From NCBI GenBank assembly GCA_964372415.1, contig CAYJQH010000002.1, forward strand, positions 1 through 64,000: 64,000 nucleotides of DNA, given 5' to 3'. This document shows positions 1-8,873 of the stretch, piece after piece. The stretch is from JAGORL01 sp964372415 (GTDB lineage: Bacteria; Patescibacteriota; Patescibacteriia; UBA9934). How positions within the stretch are numbered: the stretch's first letter is position 1; each line of letters starts with the position of its first letter. The notes beneath the pieces are model-generated. The model searched no databases, had not been told where the DNA came from, and worked only from the letters and a program-made list of their open reading frames with translations. Made by a program: the position numbers and the translations under genes.

Positions 1-391
1 GGTAGTTATTTGTTCCCTCTTGGATGTCGAGAGCGTCAGTAACGTTATCGGTGAGAGTGGATGTAAGACAAGTCGAAGTAAGACAGACCGTACCCGAAGC
101 ATCTGAGAAAGTAATAGTTCTATCGGCTGTCGGATCGGTAAAACTAAAAGTGGCTTCAAAAGCATCAGCTGTCGTACCTTCGAAAATTAGAGGACTACCT
201 CCCTGAAAGGTACCGTTTACAGTTATAAGATCGGTGGCAGCATCACCGAGTGTGGAGTTACCATCAACAACGAGATTGCCATCAGTATCGATGTTGGAAC
301 CAACTGAGGTAGCAGCGAGGACCCGTGCAGGAAATGCAAAAAAATTAAACATCAAAAAAACTGACATCCAAATCACAATTAACCTGAACAT
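1..391 (-). CDS. Secreted surface protein, N-terminal part (3' end outside window)
   Basis: I translated this open frame from an ATG at 389-391 on the minus strand; it runs off the left edge. Residues 1-26 form a typical signal peptide (MFRLIVIW..., hydrophobic core, A-x-A-like end at VLA). The mature part contains the segments GSNIDTDGNLVVDG and TADAFEATFSFTDPTADRT, followed by ITFSDASGTVCLTSTC. That FTDPTADRTITFxDASGTVCL block is a repeated unit I know from large exported, probably cell-surface, proteins of CPR bacteria. The function is unknown; attachment or envelope structure is an inference. A minus-strand TATAAT lies only 8 nt before the ATG, so the mRNA is probably nearly leaderless. 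Confidence 0.8.
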   Translation of the reverse strand, partial: MFRLIVIWMSVFLMFNFFAFPARVLAATSVGSNIDTDGNLVVDGNSTLGDAATDLITVNGTFQGGSPLIFEGTTADAFEATFSFTDPTADRTITFSDASGTVCLTSTCLTSTLTDNVTDALDIQEGTNNY

Positions 392-460
392 ATAAAAAAA
401 TTATAACATTTATAATACTCACAAGTGTGCGATGATGTGGGAAAGTAATAATTCTTATTT
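392..460. promoter_or_regulatory. Divergent promoter region between two exported proteins
   Basis: This AT-rich 69-bp spacer separates two divergent genes. A TATAAT occurs on the minus strand (400-405) and another on the plus strand (411-416). Both are consensus -10 boxes, but neither has a good -35 at 17 bp. The minus-strand box would start transcription within a few bases of the ATG at 391. Confidence 0.4.
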
Positions 461-1648
461 ATGTACGGTAATAAGCTAACCTTTCTTGCTTTTCTAGCTC
501 TCGTTGTGGCTACTGGCTTTAGCTGCACCAAGACAATTATTAATTCGGGAACAATTTCTAAAACTAATACGGTTACAAACCCCACGACTGCCTCAAGAAC
601 CATCAGTGCATGTCCGATTTTTTCGGCTGATTACCCCTTGAATACCAGTATTGATGACCAAGAAAAATATCCGGTACTCAAAAATTCCGATGAAATGATC
701 GCCGGCATAAAAAAGTTCGGCACAAATATCATGCTATCCACAGTGGCGCCGATGCCGACTGTCGTAACCGACGAAACTCCGTTGTCAACCTTAACCTGTG
801 ATCCAGCAATTTCTTGGTGTACCAAAAACTCACTTATTGGTACAAAAACCATTTCTTGGCCATATCCTGAGGATATCTTTATAGTTCCAGGTCATGACCA
901 TCATGCTTACGCTATTCAAGAAACATTTGGTCAACCAGTAGGCGTAGAACCGATTCCGGCCCCACCCGCCCCCAGTGGCCAACCGAACTGCTATTTATAT
1001 GAAACCTGGTGGACTAGCAAAACCGACAACGGTTTTCTGGCCGGTGGAGTATCGGTTTTTGATCTACGAAATGACCTCAATTACACACCCACCGGTATTG
1101 GTGGAAGTTCGGCTTCTAATATTCCAATTTTTGCTGGTTTAGTTACCTATGATGAAGCGGTTTCTGGCAACATTGAACACGCCTTATCGGTAGCGGTAAC
1201 TATCCCCCAATATGGTTATATTGCGCCGGCCAATACTGGACAAATTCCGCTCAACTGCGCTGGAACACCAACCAATCGCACAGCTAAAGCCTTGTCCAAC
1301 TTTGCACGTATTCAAGACGTCCCATGTGACCCGCACAATTCAGACCTCCCCGCTATGGGTCAACGTTTCCGCTTAAAACAGGATTTCGACGAAACGCCAT
1401 TTCTGAATGCGCCAATGTCGTTGGCAATTATCCGAGCCCTAAAAAAATACGGGACAGTAGTCACCGATGGCAGCGGCGCCTCCTTTATGCTCCATGCCGA
1501 TAACGATCCGCGTTGGCTTGAACATCAAACTCGTGATGATCTGCTGCTCTTAAAAACTAAGCTTAGCATTGATTATTTTGAAGCAGTCGAATCAGGACCT
1601 GTTACCTGGTTGCCGCTCAACGTTCCTAATAGTAAACTCACTTTTTAA
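461..1648 (+). CDS. Exported lipoprotein-like protein of a widespread uncharacterised family
   Basis: 395 aa. The N-terminus (MYGNKLTFLAFLALVVATGFSC) is a signal sequence ending at Cys22; GFSC is an imperfect lipobox, so lipidation is possible but not certain. After a Thr/Asn-rich linker comes one large globular domain with the segments VPGHDHHAY, CYLYETWW, GGVSVFDLR, AGLVTYDEA, GNIEHALSV and LPAMGQRFRLK. I recognise this pattern (YExWxxx...DLR...LPGLVRYDE...HALRxTV...PMGxRxRLK) from uncharacterised secreted proteins of several phyla, some predicted to act on carbohydrate; no activity is established. The gene ends 7 bp before arfB, whose ribosome-binding site overlaps its stop, so the two are probably co-transcribed. 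It has no other recognisable partner. Confidence 0.75.
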   Translation: MYGNKLTFLAFLALVVATGFSCTKTIINSGTISKTNTVTNPTTASRTISACPIFSADYPLNTSIDDQEKYPVLKNSDEMIAGIKKFGTNIMLSTVAPMPTVVTDETPLSTLTCDPAISWCTKNSLIGTKTISWPYPEDIFIVPGHDHHAYAIQETFGQPVGVEPIPAPPAPSGQPNCYLYETWWTSKTDNGFLAGGVSVFDLRNDLNYTPTGIGGSSASNIPIFAGLVTYDEAVSGNIEHALSVAVTIPQYGYIAPANTGQIPLNCAGTPTNRTAKALSNFARIQDVPCDPHNSDLPAMGQRFRLKQDFDETPFLNAPMSLAIIRALKKYGTVVTDGSGASFMLHADNDPRWLEHQTRDDLLLLKTKLSIDYFEAVESGPVTWLPLNVPNSKLTF

Positions 1649-1655
1649 GGACTAT

Positions 1656-2063
1656 ATGACTAACGACAATAAAATTCCTCATACCGAATTCTCGTATCAG
1701 TTTACTGGTTCTTCGGGACCTGGCGGACAAAACGTTAATAAAACTTCAACAAAAGTACGACTTTTTTGGTGGCCTGACGAATCATTATCATTAAACGAAA
1801 AAGAAAAGGAAATGATTAAAGAAAATCTAGCCCGTTATCTGGTTGATAGCGGTGCAGTGGTTATTGAATCGAGCTCCGAACGATCACAATTTCAAAATCG
1901 ACAACGGGCCGAAGAACGACTGCAAAAACTTATTACCCGCGCTCTAATTCCGACTAGAAAGCGAATCTCTACTAAACCCACTCGCTCCTCCAAAGAACGT
2001 CGTCTGTCCGAAAAAAAACATCAAGGAGAACGAAAACGTGCTCGTCGCGCAAACTTTAGTTAA
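1656..2063 (+). CDS. arfB: Peptidyl-tRNA hydrolase ArfB (ribosome rescue)
   Basis: 135 aa from the ATG at 1656, chosen because AAGGA sits at 1647-1651 just upstream; an in-frame earlier start would overlap the previous gene. The class I release-factor catalytic loop GPGGQNVNKTSTKV is present with GGQ at residues 23-25. There is no codon-recognition domain, which separates it from RF1/RF2. The last 30 residues are a strongly basic tail (TRKRISTKPTRSSKERR, GERKRARR), as in ArfB/YaeJ, where the tail enters the empty mRNA channel. The known role is hydrolysing peptidyl-tRNA on ribosomes stalled without a stop codon. The stop overlaps the convergent murF stop by a few bases. Confidence 0.92.
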   Translation: MTNDNKIPHTEFSYQFTGSSGPGGQNVNKTSTKVRLFWWPDESLSLNEKEKEMIKENLARYLVDSGAVVIESSSERSQFQNRQRAEERLQKLITRALIPTRKRISTKPTRSSKERRLSEKKHQGERKRARRANFS

Positions 2064-3349
2064 TTTTTCACCCATTCTGGCTCTTGTCTAACCAAAAGGT
2101 CTACCGCGCGTTGGGGTTGAGCCATGAGTTCTCTAACCACCTTTTCGGTTCGCATGGATTGTGAACCTTTAACGAGTATCACATCTCCTTTTTTGATTAA
2201 AGGATCAAGAAAACGACCTGCCGTTTTTGAATTAGCAAAAAACTCAACGTTGTCACGTGACATTCCAGAAGCGATAGCCGCTTCCCCAGCGAGACGCATG
2301 TTGGGTCCGACGGCTACAAACAAATCGGCCACCTGTGCTGCCTTGCGGCCAATCAATCTATGTTCCTCCTCGGTTCTTTGACCTAATTCAGCCATATCGC
2401 CGAGTACGGCAATTCGTCTATTACTAGGCTCTCCTGGTTCAAACTGTTCGAGTGCCTCGAGCGCTGCCATAATCGAAGCTGGTGCAGCGTTGTATGAATC
2501 ATCTAGAATGAGCGATCCTTTAATGCCAGCGATCAGTTGTAACCTGCCTTTAACTGGTTGCATACCAGACGACAGCGCCTGACAAGAATCACTTACCGAA
2601 ATACCAAAATATTTGGCCACTGCAACGGCAGCTAAACAAGAAGAAACTAGTGACGGCGACAAACAATTATTAAGTATCAACTCACCCTCATCGCCATGAC
2701 ACCCCACGGTAGATATGGTTCGCACAAAGGTTTCGCCAATATCAAAACTCTCTTCTCTGGCAGTAACAATTTTCAAATCCTTGGCGTACGCATCTCCAGA
2801 ACGCACCCCATAGGTCATAACAGGTGCTCGATAACGTTTTTTAAAACTATTCACTGTCGAATCGTCGGCATTTAAAACCACGAGCCCTTCTTCAGAAACC
2901 ACATCGCCAAGACTTGCCTTTTCGTTAACTAACGCTTCCCATGAAGGATAGTTAGCCAAGTGGACAGGCGAAAGCGCAGTTATGACCGCAACTTTTGGTG
3001 TAGCAATATTAGTCAAATAACTAATATCCCCAGGACGATCGGCTCCATACTCAAGTACAAGGTACTCTGGCAATTCTTTTAAACGCGAAGCTCGGATCAA
3101 AAGCTTCAGCCATTCCCAGGCATTTTTGCCGGGACTTTGTTCACCTAAAATTGAGAGTGGCAAACCGAACTCATTATTGTAATTTTTGTACGGAGTTCTG
3201 ACGCGATACTTGGCGCCAAGAGCGAGAGCAATAGCCGTTCGAGTTGAGGTTTTACCCACCGAACCGGTAACCGCAATTACCGTCGGTTGAAATCGACGCA
3301 GTTTGTTTCTGGCTATTTTAGCGAGTATTTTGGCGACCAGTTTTTTCAT
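2060..3349 (-). CDS. murF: UDP-N-acetylmuramoyl-tripeptide--D-Ala-D-Ala ligase MurF
   Basis: 429 aa. It catalyses the last cytoplasmic step of UDP-MurNAc-pentapeptide synthesis, using ATP. The ATP-binding loop TGSVGKTS is at residues 28-35, followed by the Mur-ligase central domain (EYGADRPGDISYL, VVLNADD). The C-terminal domain starts near GRLQLI and has the MurF-type DDSYNAAPASI motif. The protein begins almost directly at the ATP-binding domain and so lacks most of the usual N-terminal UDP-binding domain of about 80 residues. It is 3 bp downstream of the division transpeptidase gene on the same strand, so the two are probably one transcript and keep a dcw-like pairing. Confidence 0.92.
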   Translation of the reverse strand: MKKLVAKILAKIARNKLRRFQPTVIAVTGSVGKTSTRTAIALALGAKYRVRTPYKNYNNEFGLPLSILGEQSPGKNAWEWLKLLIRASRLKELPEYLVLEYGADRPGDISYLTNIATPKVAVITALSPVHLANYPSWEALVNEKASLGDVVSEEGLVVLNADDSTVNSFKKRYRAPVMTYGVRSGDAYAKDLKIVTAREESFDIGETFVRTISTVGCHGDEGELILNNCLSPSLVSSCLAAVAVAKYFGISVSDSCQALSSGMQPVKGRLQLIAGIKGSLILDDSYNAAPASIMAALEALEQFEPGEPSNRRIAVLGDMAELGQRTEEEHRLIGRKAAQVADLFVAVGPNMRLAGEAAIASGMSRDNVEFFANSKTAGRFLDPLIKKGDVILVKGSQSMRTEKVVRELMAQPQRAVDLLVRQEPEWVKN

Positions 3350-3352
3350 AAA

Positions 3353-5239
3353 TTAGCGACTTGGAGGAACGTCGTAATACTCTAAAAGATAATCGGCTAT
3401 TTCACCAAACACCGGGGCAGCCGTAGCCTCAGCAAAGATCACCTCTTGAGGATCTTCTATTTTAACAATCATCGCAAACTTTGGATCATCAACCGGACCA
3501 AAACCAGCAAATGAGCCGTTAAAATCGGTTTCTGAATAAACTCCGTTTTTGGCAATCTGGGCCGTACCCGTTTTACCGGCAATATAGTATCCTGGCACGC
3601 TGGCCCGCTTGCCGTGACCGTATTCAACCACCGACACCAGCATGGCGCTAAGAGTAGTTGATGTTTCCGGCGAAATCACTTGACGAATCACTTTTGGTTT
3701 AGTCTTCTCCGTGGTGCCATCCGGATACCGATACTCCTCCACAATATACGGTGCCATGAGTTTACCTCCATTTGCAATAGCCGCGTAGGCGGCAACCATT
3801 TGGATTGGCGTAACAGTTATGCCTTGTCCGAAGGCTGCTGTCGCGGCATAAACTTCGGCCGACTCATCAAGCGAAGCTATGGTGCCGCTCGATTCTACGT
3901 TTAAGGTGATTCCCGTCGGCTTGCCGAAACCAAAACTATTAACATATTGTTCAAAAATATCGCGTCCTGTGCGGCGCATAACCCAGACCATGCCGGTATT
4001 AATAGACTCCTCCAAGACTTCAATCATCGATACATTGCCGAATATTTTTTCATTAGCATTTTTGATTGTGTAGTCATCAATGCTTACTGAACCGGGATCA
4101 GTAAACCTTGTTTCAGGGTTAACCGACTTTGTGTCTAAGGCGGCAGCCATGGTGATCGGTTTAAAAATCGAACCTGGTTCATAGGCGGCGAAAATGGCCG
4201 GATTATTGTAAACCGCCACTGAGTCGACTTCATTATAAGTAGTCGGCAAAAAATCAGGGACGCCACACATGGCCAAAATACGCCCTGTTGATGGCTCAAG
4301 AATAACCAAGGCACCGCCTTCGGCTTGATACTTTTCAACTCCGGCTTGGAGCAAGTCACAAGCCTTGACCTGCAATTGTCTGTCAATCGTAAGCAGCAGA
4401 TCTCCACCGTCCACAGCCGGTTGAAAATGTCGCTCACCAATACCAATCCAGTTGCCAGAACGATCAGTTTGGGAATATAAATTACCGTTTTGTCCAGCTA
4501 AAAAATCATCAAAGTACCCTTCAAGCCCATATTGTCCAACCGCTTGCCCATCGTTATCACGACCCAAAAAACCCAAAACGTGTCCGCCGAAATTGTTTTC
4601 CGGGTAAGCCCGACCATCTTCGGACACGGCGTAAATTCCAGAAATATCAAGTTCTTTAATCAGTTCCCAACGCTCATCTGAGACATCCGTGGCCACGGGC
4701 TCATAAGGGTCATTCGGCTTACTTAAACGAGCCACGAGCTTAGCCACTTCATTCTCTTGTGGATTTTCTGGTGGCAGTACTTCGGCGCCCGTCACTAACT
4801 CCTGGGGTTCGGTCTCGGTCAGCAACTTGTCGGCCTCCTCAATTCTGCCAGCCGCTCTGAGCGAAGCAATGAGCTCTTCCCGTTCGTAAGCTTCAAGATC
4901 TTCCAAGTAGAGTACTCGAGCAATATCTTTGGCCGCTTGCACCGGATTTTCTATTTTTTTTGGCTCAGCATAAACAAACATTCGTGGCTCGTTTGTAGCC
5001 ACCGGATATTCTGTGGAGTCACTATGATCACGAACGTAAATTTTGCCGCGCTCAGGCACCAGTTCTTCATACAAAGAGTGTTGTCCTTGAGCCAAAACTT
5101 GATAAAAATTTGCCGATAATACCTGCAGCATAAAAAGCCTGAGTACCACTATGGCCATGAGGGCAACAAAAAATATGCGGAGGGCACGGACACGCCACCC
5201 GCTCTGCCTGGCTCGAATGCGCTGTTCAACCAGGGGCAT
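3353..5239 (-). CDS. ftsI: Class B penicillin-binding protein (FtsI/PBP2-type D,D-transpeptidase)
   Basis: 628 aa. One N-terminal transmembrane helix (about 21-41) anchors an extracytoplasmic protein. The pedestal/dimerisation region follows (RGKIYVRD near 64-71). The transpeptidase domain has all three active-site motifs: SIFK at 357-360 (acylated Ser), SIN at 412-414 and KTG at 556-558. An acidic helical insert (about 100-185) lies in the pedestal region. No PASTA domain is present, and the chain ends soon after the transpeptidase fold. Its place before murF suggests the septal enzyme FtsI rather than the elongation PBP2; this is inference from context. The start was chosen at MPLVEQRI because the membrane helix follows it at the usual distance. 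Confidence 0.88.
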   Translation of the reverse strand: MPLVEQRIRARQSGWRVRALRIFFVALMAIVVLRLFMLQVLSANFYQVLAQGQHSLYEELVPERGKIYVRDHSDSTEYPVATNEPRMFVYAEPKKIENPVQAAKDIARVLYLEDLEAYEREELIASLRAAGRIEEADKLLTETEPQELVTGAEVLPPENPQENEVAKLVARLSKPNDPYEPVATDVSDERWELIKELDISGIYAVSEDGRAYPENNFGGHVLGFLGRDNDGQAVGQYGLEGYFDDFLAGQNGNLYSQTDRSGNWIGIGERHFQPAVDGGDLLLTIDRQLQVKACDLLQAGVEKYQAEGGALVILEPSTGRILAMCGVPDFLPTTYNEVDSVAVYNNPAIFAAYEPGSIFKPITMAAALDTKSVNPETRFTDPGSVSIDDYTIKNANEKIFGNVSMIEVLEESINTGMVWVMRRTGRDIFEQYVNSFGFGKPTGITLNVESSGTIASLDESAEVYAATAAFGQGITVTPIQMVAAYAAIANGGKLMAPYIVEEYRYPDGTTEKTKPKVIRQVISPETSTTLSAMLVSVVEYGHGKRASVPGYYIAGKTGTAQIAKNGVYSETDFNGSFAGFGPVDDPKFAMIVKIEDPQEVIFAEATAAPVFGEIADYLLEYYDVPPSR

Positions 5240-5241
5240 AT

Positions 5242-5330
5242 CACAAAATTTTAGACTCTAGACACTAGTGGTTCAGGATACAATCCTAATAATTTCCTTA
5301 ACGTCTAGGGTCTTGAGTCTAGAGTCTTGA
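5242..5330. repeat. Word-like inverted repeat (AGACTCTAGAC family) filling a spacer
   Basis: The spacer between two minus-strand genes contains AGACTCTAGAC at 5253-5263 and its exact complement GTCTAGAGTCT at 5317-5327, plus further GTCT/TTGA words. The two arms could fold into a hairpin with about 50 nt of loop. Related words recur at 5868-5928, 19387-19458, 53146-53186 and 60894-61010. Confidence 0.75.
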
Positions 5331-5759
5331 TTAAGCCTGCTGTAAATCTTCGTCTGTCAATTTTACTCCAGAATGATAACTCATGTCACCTGTTGATTCG
5401 CGTTCCATTATACGAATGATTTCGCCGGCTGGACTTTCGTATTCTTTGAATACATAGTTCTCCCCCGCTTCGTCGTCCTTCATATGTGCCGAGCCTTCAT
5501 AAGAAAACTCATAATCCTTGCCACCGTATACAACAATGTCATCCTCTGGCTCAACTTCTTCGTCAAGTTCAGTCATGAACAAAATCTCATCGCTGTCCTC
5601 ATCGAGTGATAACCAGCCGTCGTCGTTCGAGTAAACCCAATAAATGACCTCGCCGGTATCTAGGGTGAGGGCGTACGCGCCCTTCGGTTTGAAGGTTTTA
5701 TCACGAACCACAATCGGTTCGTCATTTTTCAAAATTTCTATGGCTGCGGAAATTTTCAT
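5331..5759 (-). CDS. Small acidic uncharacterised protein, weak DUF4178 resemblance
   Basis: 142 aa from the ATG at 5757-5759 (MKISAAIEIL); an ATG ten codons earlier is possible. The protein is very acidic (DEDSDEILFMTELDEEVEPEDD) and has no signal peptide or membrane helix, so it is probably cytoplasmic. The central part (DIVVYGGKDYEFSYEGSAHMKDDE) and the ...YVFKEYESPAGEIIRIMERE segment resemble the small beta-rich DUF4178 fold, but I hold this only weakly. It sits upstream of ftsI-murF on the same strand, separated by a repeat-filled spacer. The function is unknown. Confidence 0.65.
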   Translation of the reverse strand: MKISAAIEILKNDEPIVVRDKTFKPKGAYALTLDTGEVIYWVYSNDDGWLSLDEDSDEILFMTELDEEVEPEDDIVVYGGKDYEFSYEGSAHMKDDEAGENYVFKEYESPAGEIIRIMERESTGDMSYHSGVKLTDEDLQQA

Positions 5760-5859
5760 AGGCGGCAAAAACCTACTAAGTACATGCAATACAAGATTTC
5801 AATAACTGGCTCAGTATACTCAGACAATTTTTTTCGAAAACCGGCTATCCACACCTCGC

Positions 5860-5928
5860 CAAACAAAAGACTCAAGACACAAGTTGCCTCAGAACCTAGT
5901 CACTACTTGGGTCTTGGATCTTGAGTCT
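5860..5928 (-). terminator. Repeat-derived hairpin, candidate terminator of nrdA
   Basis: Read on the minus strand after the nrdA stop, AGACTCAAGA (5919-5928) and its complement TCTTGAGTCT (5868-5877), with further paired CAAGA/ACTTG words inside, form a stem followed by TTTTGTTT. This is a plausible intrinsic terminator made entirely from the GACTC word repeat. The remainder of the spacer (5760-5859) shows nothing else that I can name. Confidence 0.5.
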
Positions 5929-5937
5929 CGCGTGTGG

Positions 5938-7845
5938 TTATTGGCAAACCGCACACTCCTCTGTGGCCACATCGCGTTTAGTGGATTGTATGCTAATAGA
6001 ATCGGCCTGAATGGGGGCAGAAGAACGCAGGTAGTACAAGGTTTTCATACCCAGTTTCCAGGCTAGTAAATGAACCTCGTTTAAATATTTACCACTAATC
6101 GGAGTTTGAAAGAAAAGGTTTATTGATTGTGCTTGGTCAATATACGCTTGACGATCAGCTGCCTGTTGAACAATTTCTCGCATGTTCATTTCGTAGGCTG
6201 TGCGGAATATAGACTTATCTTCCTCCGTGAGGAAATCTAGATTCATAATACTACCTTTGTCGGCAATAATCTTCTTCCAGACTTCTGATGTATTTTTTCC
6301 TTTTTCTTCGAGGAATTTTTCAAGGTGGCGATTTTTTACCAAGAAACTTCCGGATAATGTTTTTTGCAGATAGGCGTTACCGGCGATCGGTTCAACCGCT
6401 GGTGTCGCTTCGCCGCAAAGAAAGGCGGTGCTCGCCGTTGGCTGTACCGAAGTGATATAGCTATTACGACGCGTGCCACCATCAAGTGGCAAACCGCGTT
6501 CCTGTGCAAGTTTTTCAGAGGCGGCGTTGGCGTGTTTCTGGATGGTCGAAAAGATCTCTTTGTTGATGGTTCTCGCTGCCACGCTTTCAAACGGCACGCG
6601 GTGACTCATAAGATAGCCGTGGTAACCCATGGTACCAAGACCAATAGATCTTTCATGTTGAACCGAGTTGATGGCCTTTTTGTATTCCTTAGCAGGGGCC
6701 ATTTGGCAGAAAGTTTCCAAGTTATTGTCGAGCGCTTTTACCGTGGCATAAGTAATTTTCTCAATTTCCCCTTTCCACTCGTCCCAACGCTCCAGATTTA
6801 AATTACCCAAACAGCAAACCGCGGTGCGCGTTTCATCAGTCGGCAGAACAATTTCCGTACAGAGGTTACTTTGACGAACTACAAGTCCTTTTTCTTTGTG
6901 ATGCGCAGGCAAAGCTTTGTTTACAGTATCGATAAAAACAATATACGGCTCACCTGTTTCAGCCCGCATGGATAAAATCTTACGCCACATGGTTACGGCA
7001 TCGAGTTCTGCGGTCACTGTTTTATAGTGCGGATCAACGAGCTTATAGGTGGTTCCCGCCTCCACTGCTTGCATAAACTCGTCAGTAACTATAATGCCGT
7101 GATTGATGTTCAGGCACTTGCGGTCTTGATCGCCGCCTGTCGGTTTTCGAATTTCTAAGAAATCTTCAATGTCTGGGTGATCGATGCGCAAATATGCAGC
7201 AGCTGCTCCGCGACGAACGCTATTGCGCGAAATGGCAATGGTTTCTGAATCCATGATCTTAAGAAATGGAATAACGCCCGACGAGCGCAGCCCACTTGCC
7301 TTTAACGGCGCGTTATGACCTCGGAGCTGAGACCAGTCCGTGCCAATTCCCCCGCCGTATTTGGCCAGGAAGGCGTTCTCGCGGTAAATGTCAAAAATAC
7401 CTTCGAGTGTGTCGGGAACGGTGTTTAAGAAGCATGAGATAGGCAAACCCTTATTTGTACCAATGTTCATGAGGGTCGGCGAAGCTGCAATAAACCAGCC
7501 CTTGCTCATGATGTCGTACAAGTATTGGGCATGCTCAGCATCACCCCGGGCCATGCCGGTAGCTACGCGCGCAAAGAACGTTTGAGGATTTTCGAGGAGC
7601 TTCCCGTCCTCGGTTTTGAGCACGTAACGGTCTCGCAAGTTCTCAAGACCGAAGTACGTAAAGTTATTGTTCCGGCTATGGTCAAGCTTGATGCTTTCCT
7701 GAATTTTGCGGTCAGCGGTGTAGTGTGGACTGTCCCAACTGTTAACGTTTTCGGTTTGTTTTAGAATCCCGATCAATAGTAGATCACGAGCAGCGACGAG
7801 GTCGTTAGCCGATAAGGCTTCAATAACAGAGGTAAAAGAAGTCAT
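5938..7845 (-). CDS. nrdA: Ribonucleoside-diphosphate reductase class I, large subunit
   Basis: 635 aa from the ATG at 7843-7845; an in-frame TTG at 7866 would overlap nrdB. It reduces ribonucleoside diphosphates to deoxy forms with the radical-generating small subunit encoded just upstream. Visible catalytic features are PISCF (Cys about 138) and AVCCLGNLNLE (Cys about 344-345) for the redox pair, NLCTE with Asn327, Cys329 and Glu331, and the C-terminal CAVCQ tail for reduction by thioredoxin or glutaredoxin. The chain starts close to the ten-stranded barrel domain, so the N-terminal ATP-cone seems to be missing. That would mean no dATP overall-activity control through this domain. It is in an operon with nrdB, separated by 11 bp. 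Confidence 0.95.
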   Translation of the reverse strand: MTSFTSVIEALSANDLVAARDLLLIGILKQTENVNSWDSPHYTADRKIQESIKLDHSRNNNFTYFGLENLRDRYVLKTEDGKLLENPQTFFARVATGMARGDAEHAQYLYDIMSKGWFIAASPTLMNIGTNKGLPISCFLNTVPDTLEGIFDIYRENAFLAKYGGGIGTDWSQLRGHNAPLKASGLRSSGVIPFLKIMDSETIAISRNSVRRGAAAAYLRIDHPDIEDFLEIRKPTGGDQDRKCLNINHGIIVTDEFMQAVEAGTTYKLVDPHYKTVTAELDAVTMWRKILSMRAETGEPYIVFIDTVNKALPAHHKEKGLVVRQSNLCTEIVLPTDETRTAVCCLGNLNLERWDEWKGEIEKITYATVKALDNNLETFCQMAPAKEYKKAINSVQHERSIGLGTMGYHGYLMSHRVPFESVAARTINKEIFSTIQKHANAASEKLAQERGLPLDGGTRRNSYITSVQPTASTAFLCGEATPAVEPIAGNAYLQKTLSGSFLVKNRHLEKFLEEKGKNTSEVWKKIIADKGSIMNLDFLTEEDKSIFRTAYEMNMREIVQQAADRQAYIDQAQSINLFFQTPISGKYLNEVHLLAWKLGMKTLYYLRSSAPIQADSISIQSTKRDVATEECAVCQ

Positions 7846-7856
7846 AAAGATAATAA

Positions 7857-8852
7857 TTATCCCCAATCTTCAAGGACTGAGCCTTTTGAGTATTCGGTGG
7901 CCCGACTTTCGAAAAAGTTAGCGTGTTCCTTAGCGTTCACCATGACGTCTAACCACTCGAGGGGGTTTGATACCTGATACTTGGCATCAAGACCAATGTC
8001 ATGGAGTCGGCGGTCGGCGATATAACGGATGTACTGCTTGACTTGGTCACCCGTAAGGCCCGGCACAGGGCCAAGCGAAAAGCAGGTATCAATAAAGGCG
8101 TCTTCAAGAGCGATCATTTCTTCGCAGTGACGATATAACGAATTTTTGAAATCTTCAGTCCAAAGATAACGATGTTCGGCTATCAGGTCACGAAACAGAT
8201 GGCAAACGCCTTTACTATGCAAACTTTCGTCACGGATGCTCCAGGTAACAATCTGCCCTACCCCTTTGAGCTTACCCATCCGCGGGAAGTTCATAAGAAT
8301 AGCGAAGGAGGAGAACAAGTTGACTCCTTCCATGAAGGCACCGAAGATAGCCATATTCTTTGCCAGCTCTTCGACGTTGTGCACCTTGAACTGCTGCAGA
8401 TAGTCGTACTTGTTGCGCATCGCTTGGTAGTCGAGGAAGGCCGAATACTCTTTTTCGGGGAGACCCAGCGAATCATTCAAGTAGGAGTAGGCCCAGACGT
8501 GGACCGATTCCATAGCCGCGAAAGCCGAGAGCATCATTTTGATTTCGGGCTTCGGGAAGGCTGGAATGAGATGCTGATTGTAGTTGTTATTTACTTCAAT
8601 GTCGCCTTGGGTAAAAAAACGAAGGATTTGGATGACCAGATTTTTTTCTGGCTCTGTCAGATGGAAGCGGTAATCAGCAATGTCGCTTTCCATGGGCACC
8701 TCCGTGGGAAGCCAATGCGCTTGGTTCTGCTTTTGGAAGTATTCGTAGTAATGCGGGTACTCAAACGGACGATACACCTTGCGCGGCGTCAGGAGGGTTG
8801 TTGGTTTGCCGGTTGCCGGCGTAACAAAGGTTTGTAAACTTGTCTGGTACAT
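7857..8852 (-). CDS. nrdB: Ribonucleoside-diphosphate reductase class I, small subunit
   Basis: 331 aa from the ATG at 8850-8852. It is a ferritin-like protein that generates the tyrosyl radical for NrdA. Metal-ligand positions are visible: Asp in FFTQGDIEVN, Glu and His in ESVHVWAYSY, Glu in MEGVNLFSSF, and Glu and His in IRDESLHSKG. The Tyr four residues after the His (HVWAY) matches the position of the radical tyrosine of classical class Ia enzymes, so a tyrosyl radical is expected. The FFTQGDIEVNNN segment is closer to the eukaryotic-type R2 pattern than to the E. coli one. It is first gene of the nrdBA operon, preceded by tandem NrdR-like boxes. Confidence 0.95.
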   Translation of the reverse strand: MYQTSLQTFVTPATGKPTTLLTPRKVYRPFEYPHYYEYFQKQNQAHWLPTEVPMESDIADYRFHLTEPEKNLVIQILRFFTQGDIEVNNNYNQHLIPAFPKPEIKMMLSAFAAMESVHVWAYSYLNDSLGLPEKEYSAFLDYQAMRNKYDYLQQFKVHNVEELAKNMAIFGAFMEGVNLFSSFAILMNFPRMGKLKGVGQIVTWSIRDESLHSKGVCHLFRDLIAEHRYLWTEDFKNSLYRHCEEMIALEDAFIDTCFSLGPVPGLTGDQVKQYIRYIADRRLHDIGLDAKYQVSNPLEWLDVMVNAKEHANFFESRATEYSKGSVLEDWG

Positions 8853-8873
8853 AACCAAGTTTTGGCGTAAAAA

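Noticed and set aside
1656..2063. Peptide-chain release factor RF2
   Set aside because: Only the GGQ domain is present with a basic tail; no codon-recognition domain or frameshift site, so ArfB fits better.
8172..8837. 221-codon plus-strand frame opposite nrdB
   Set aside because: nrdB has all metal ligands and covers the region; the antisense frame has no motif.
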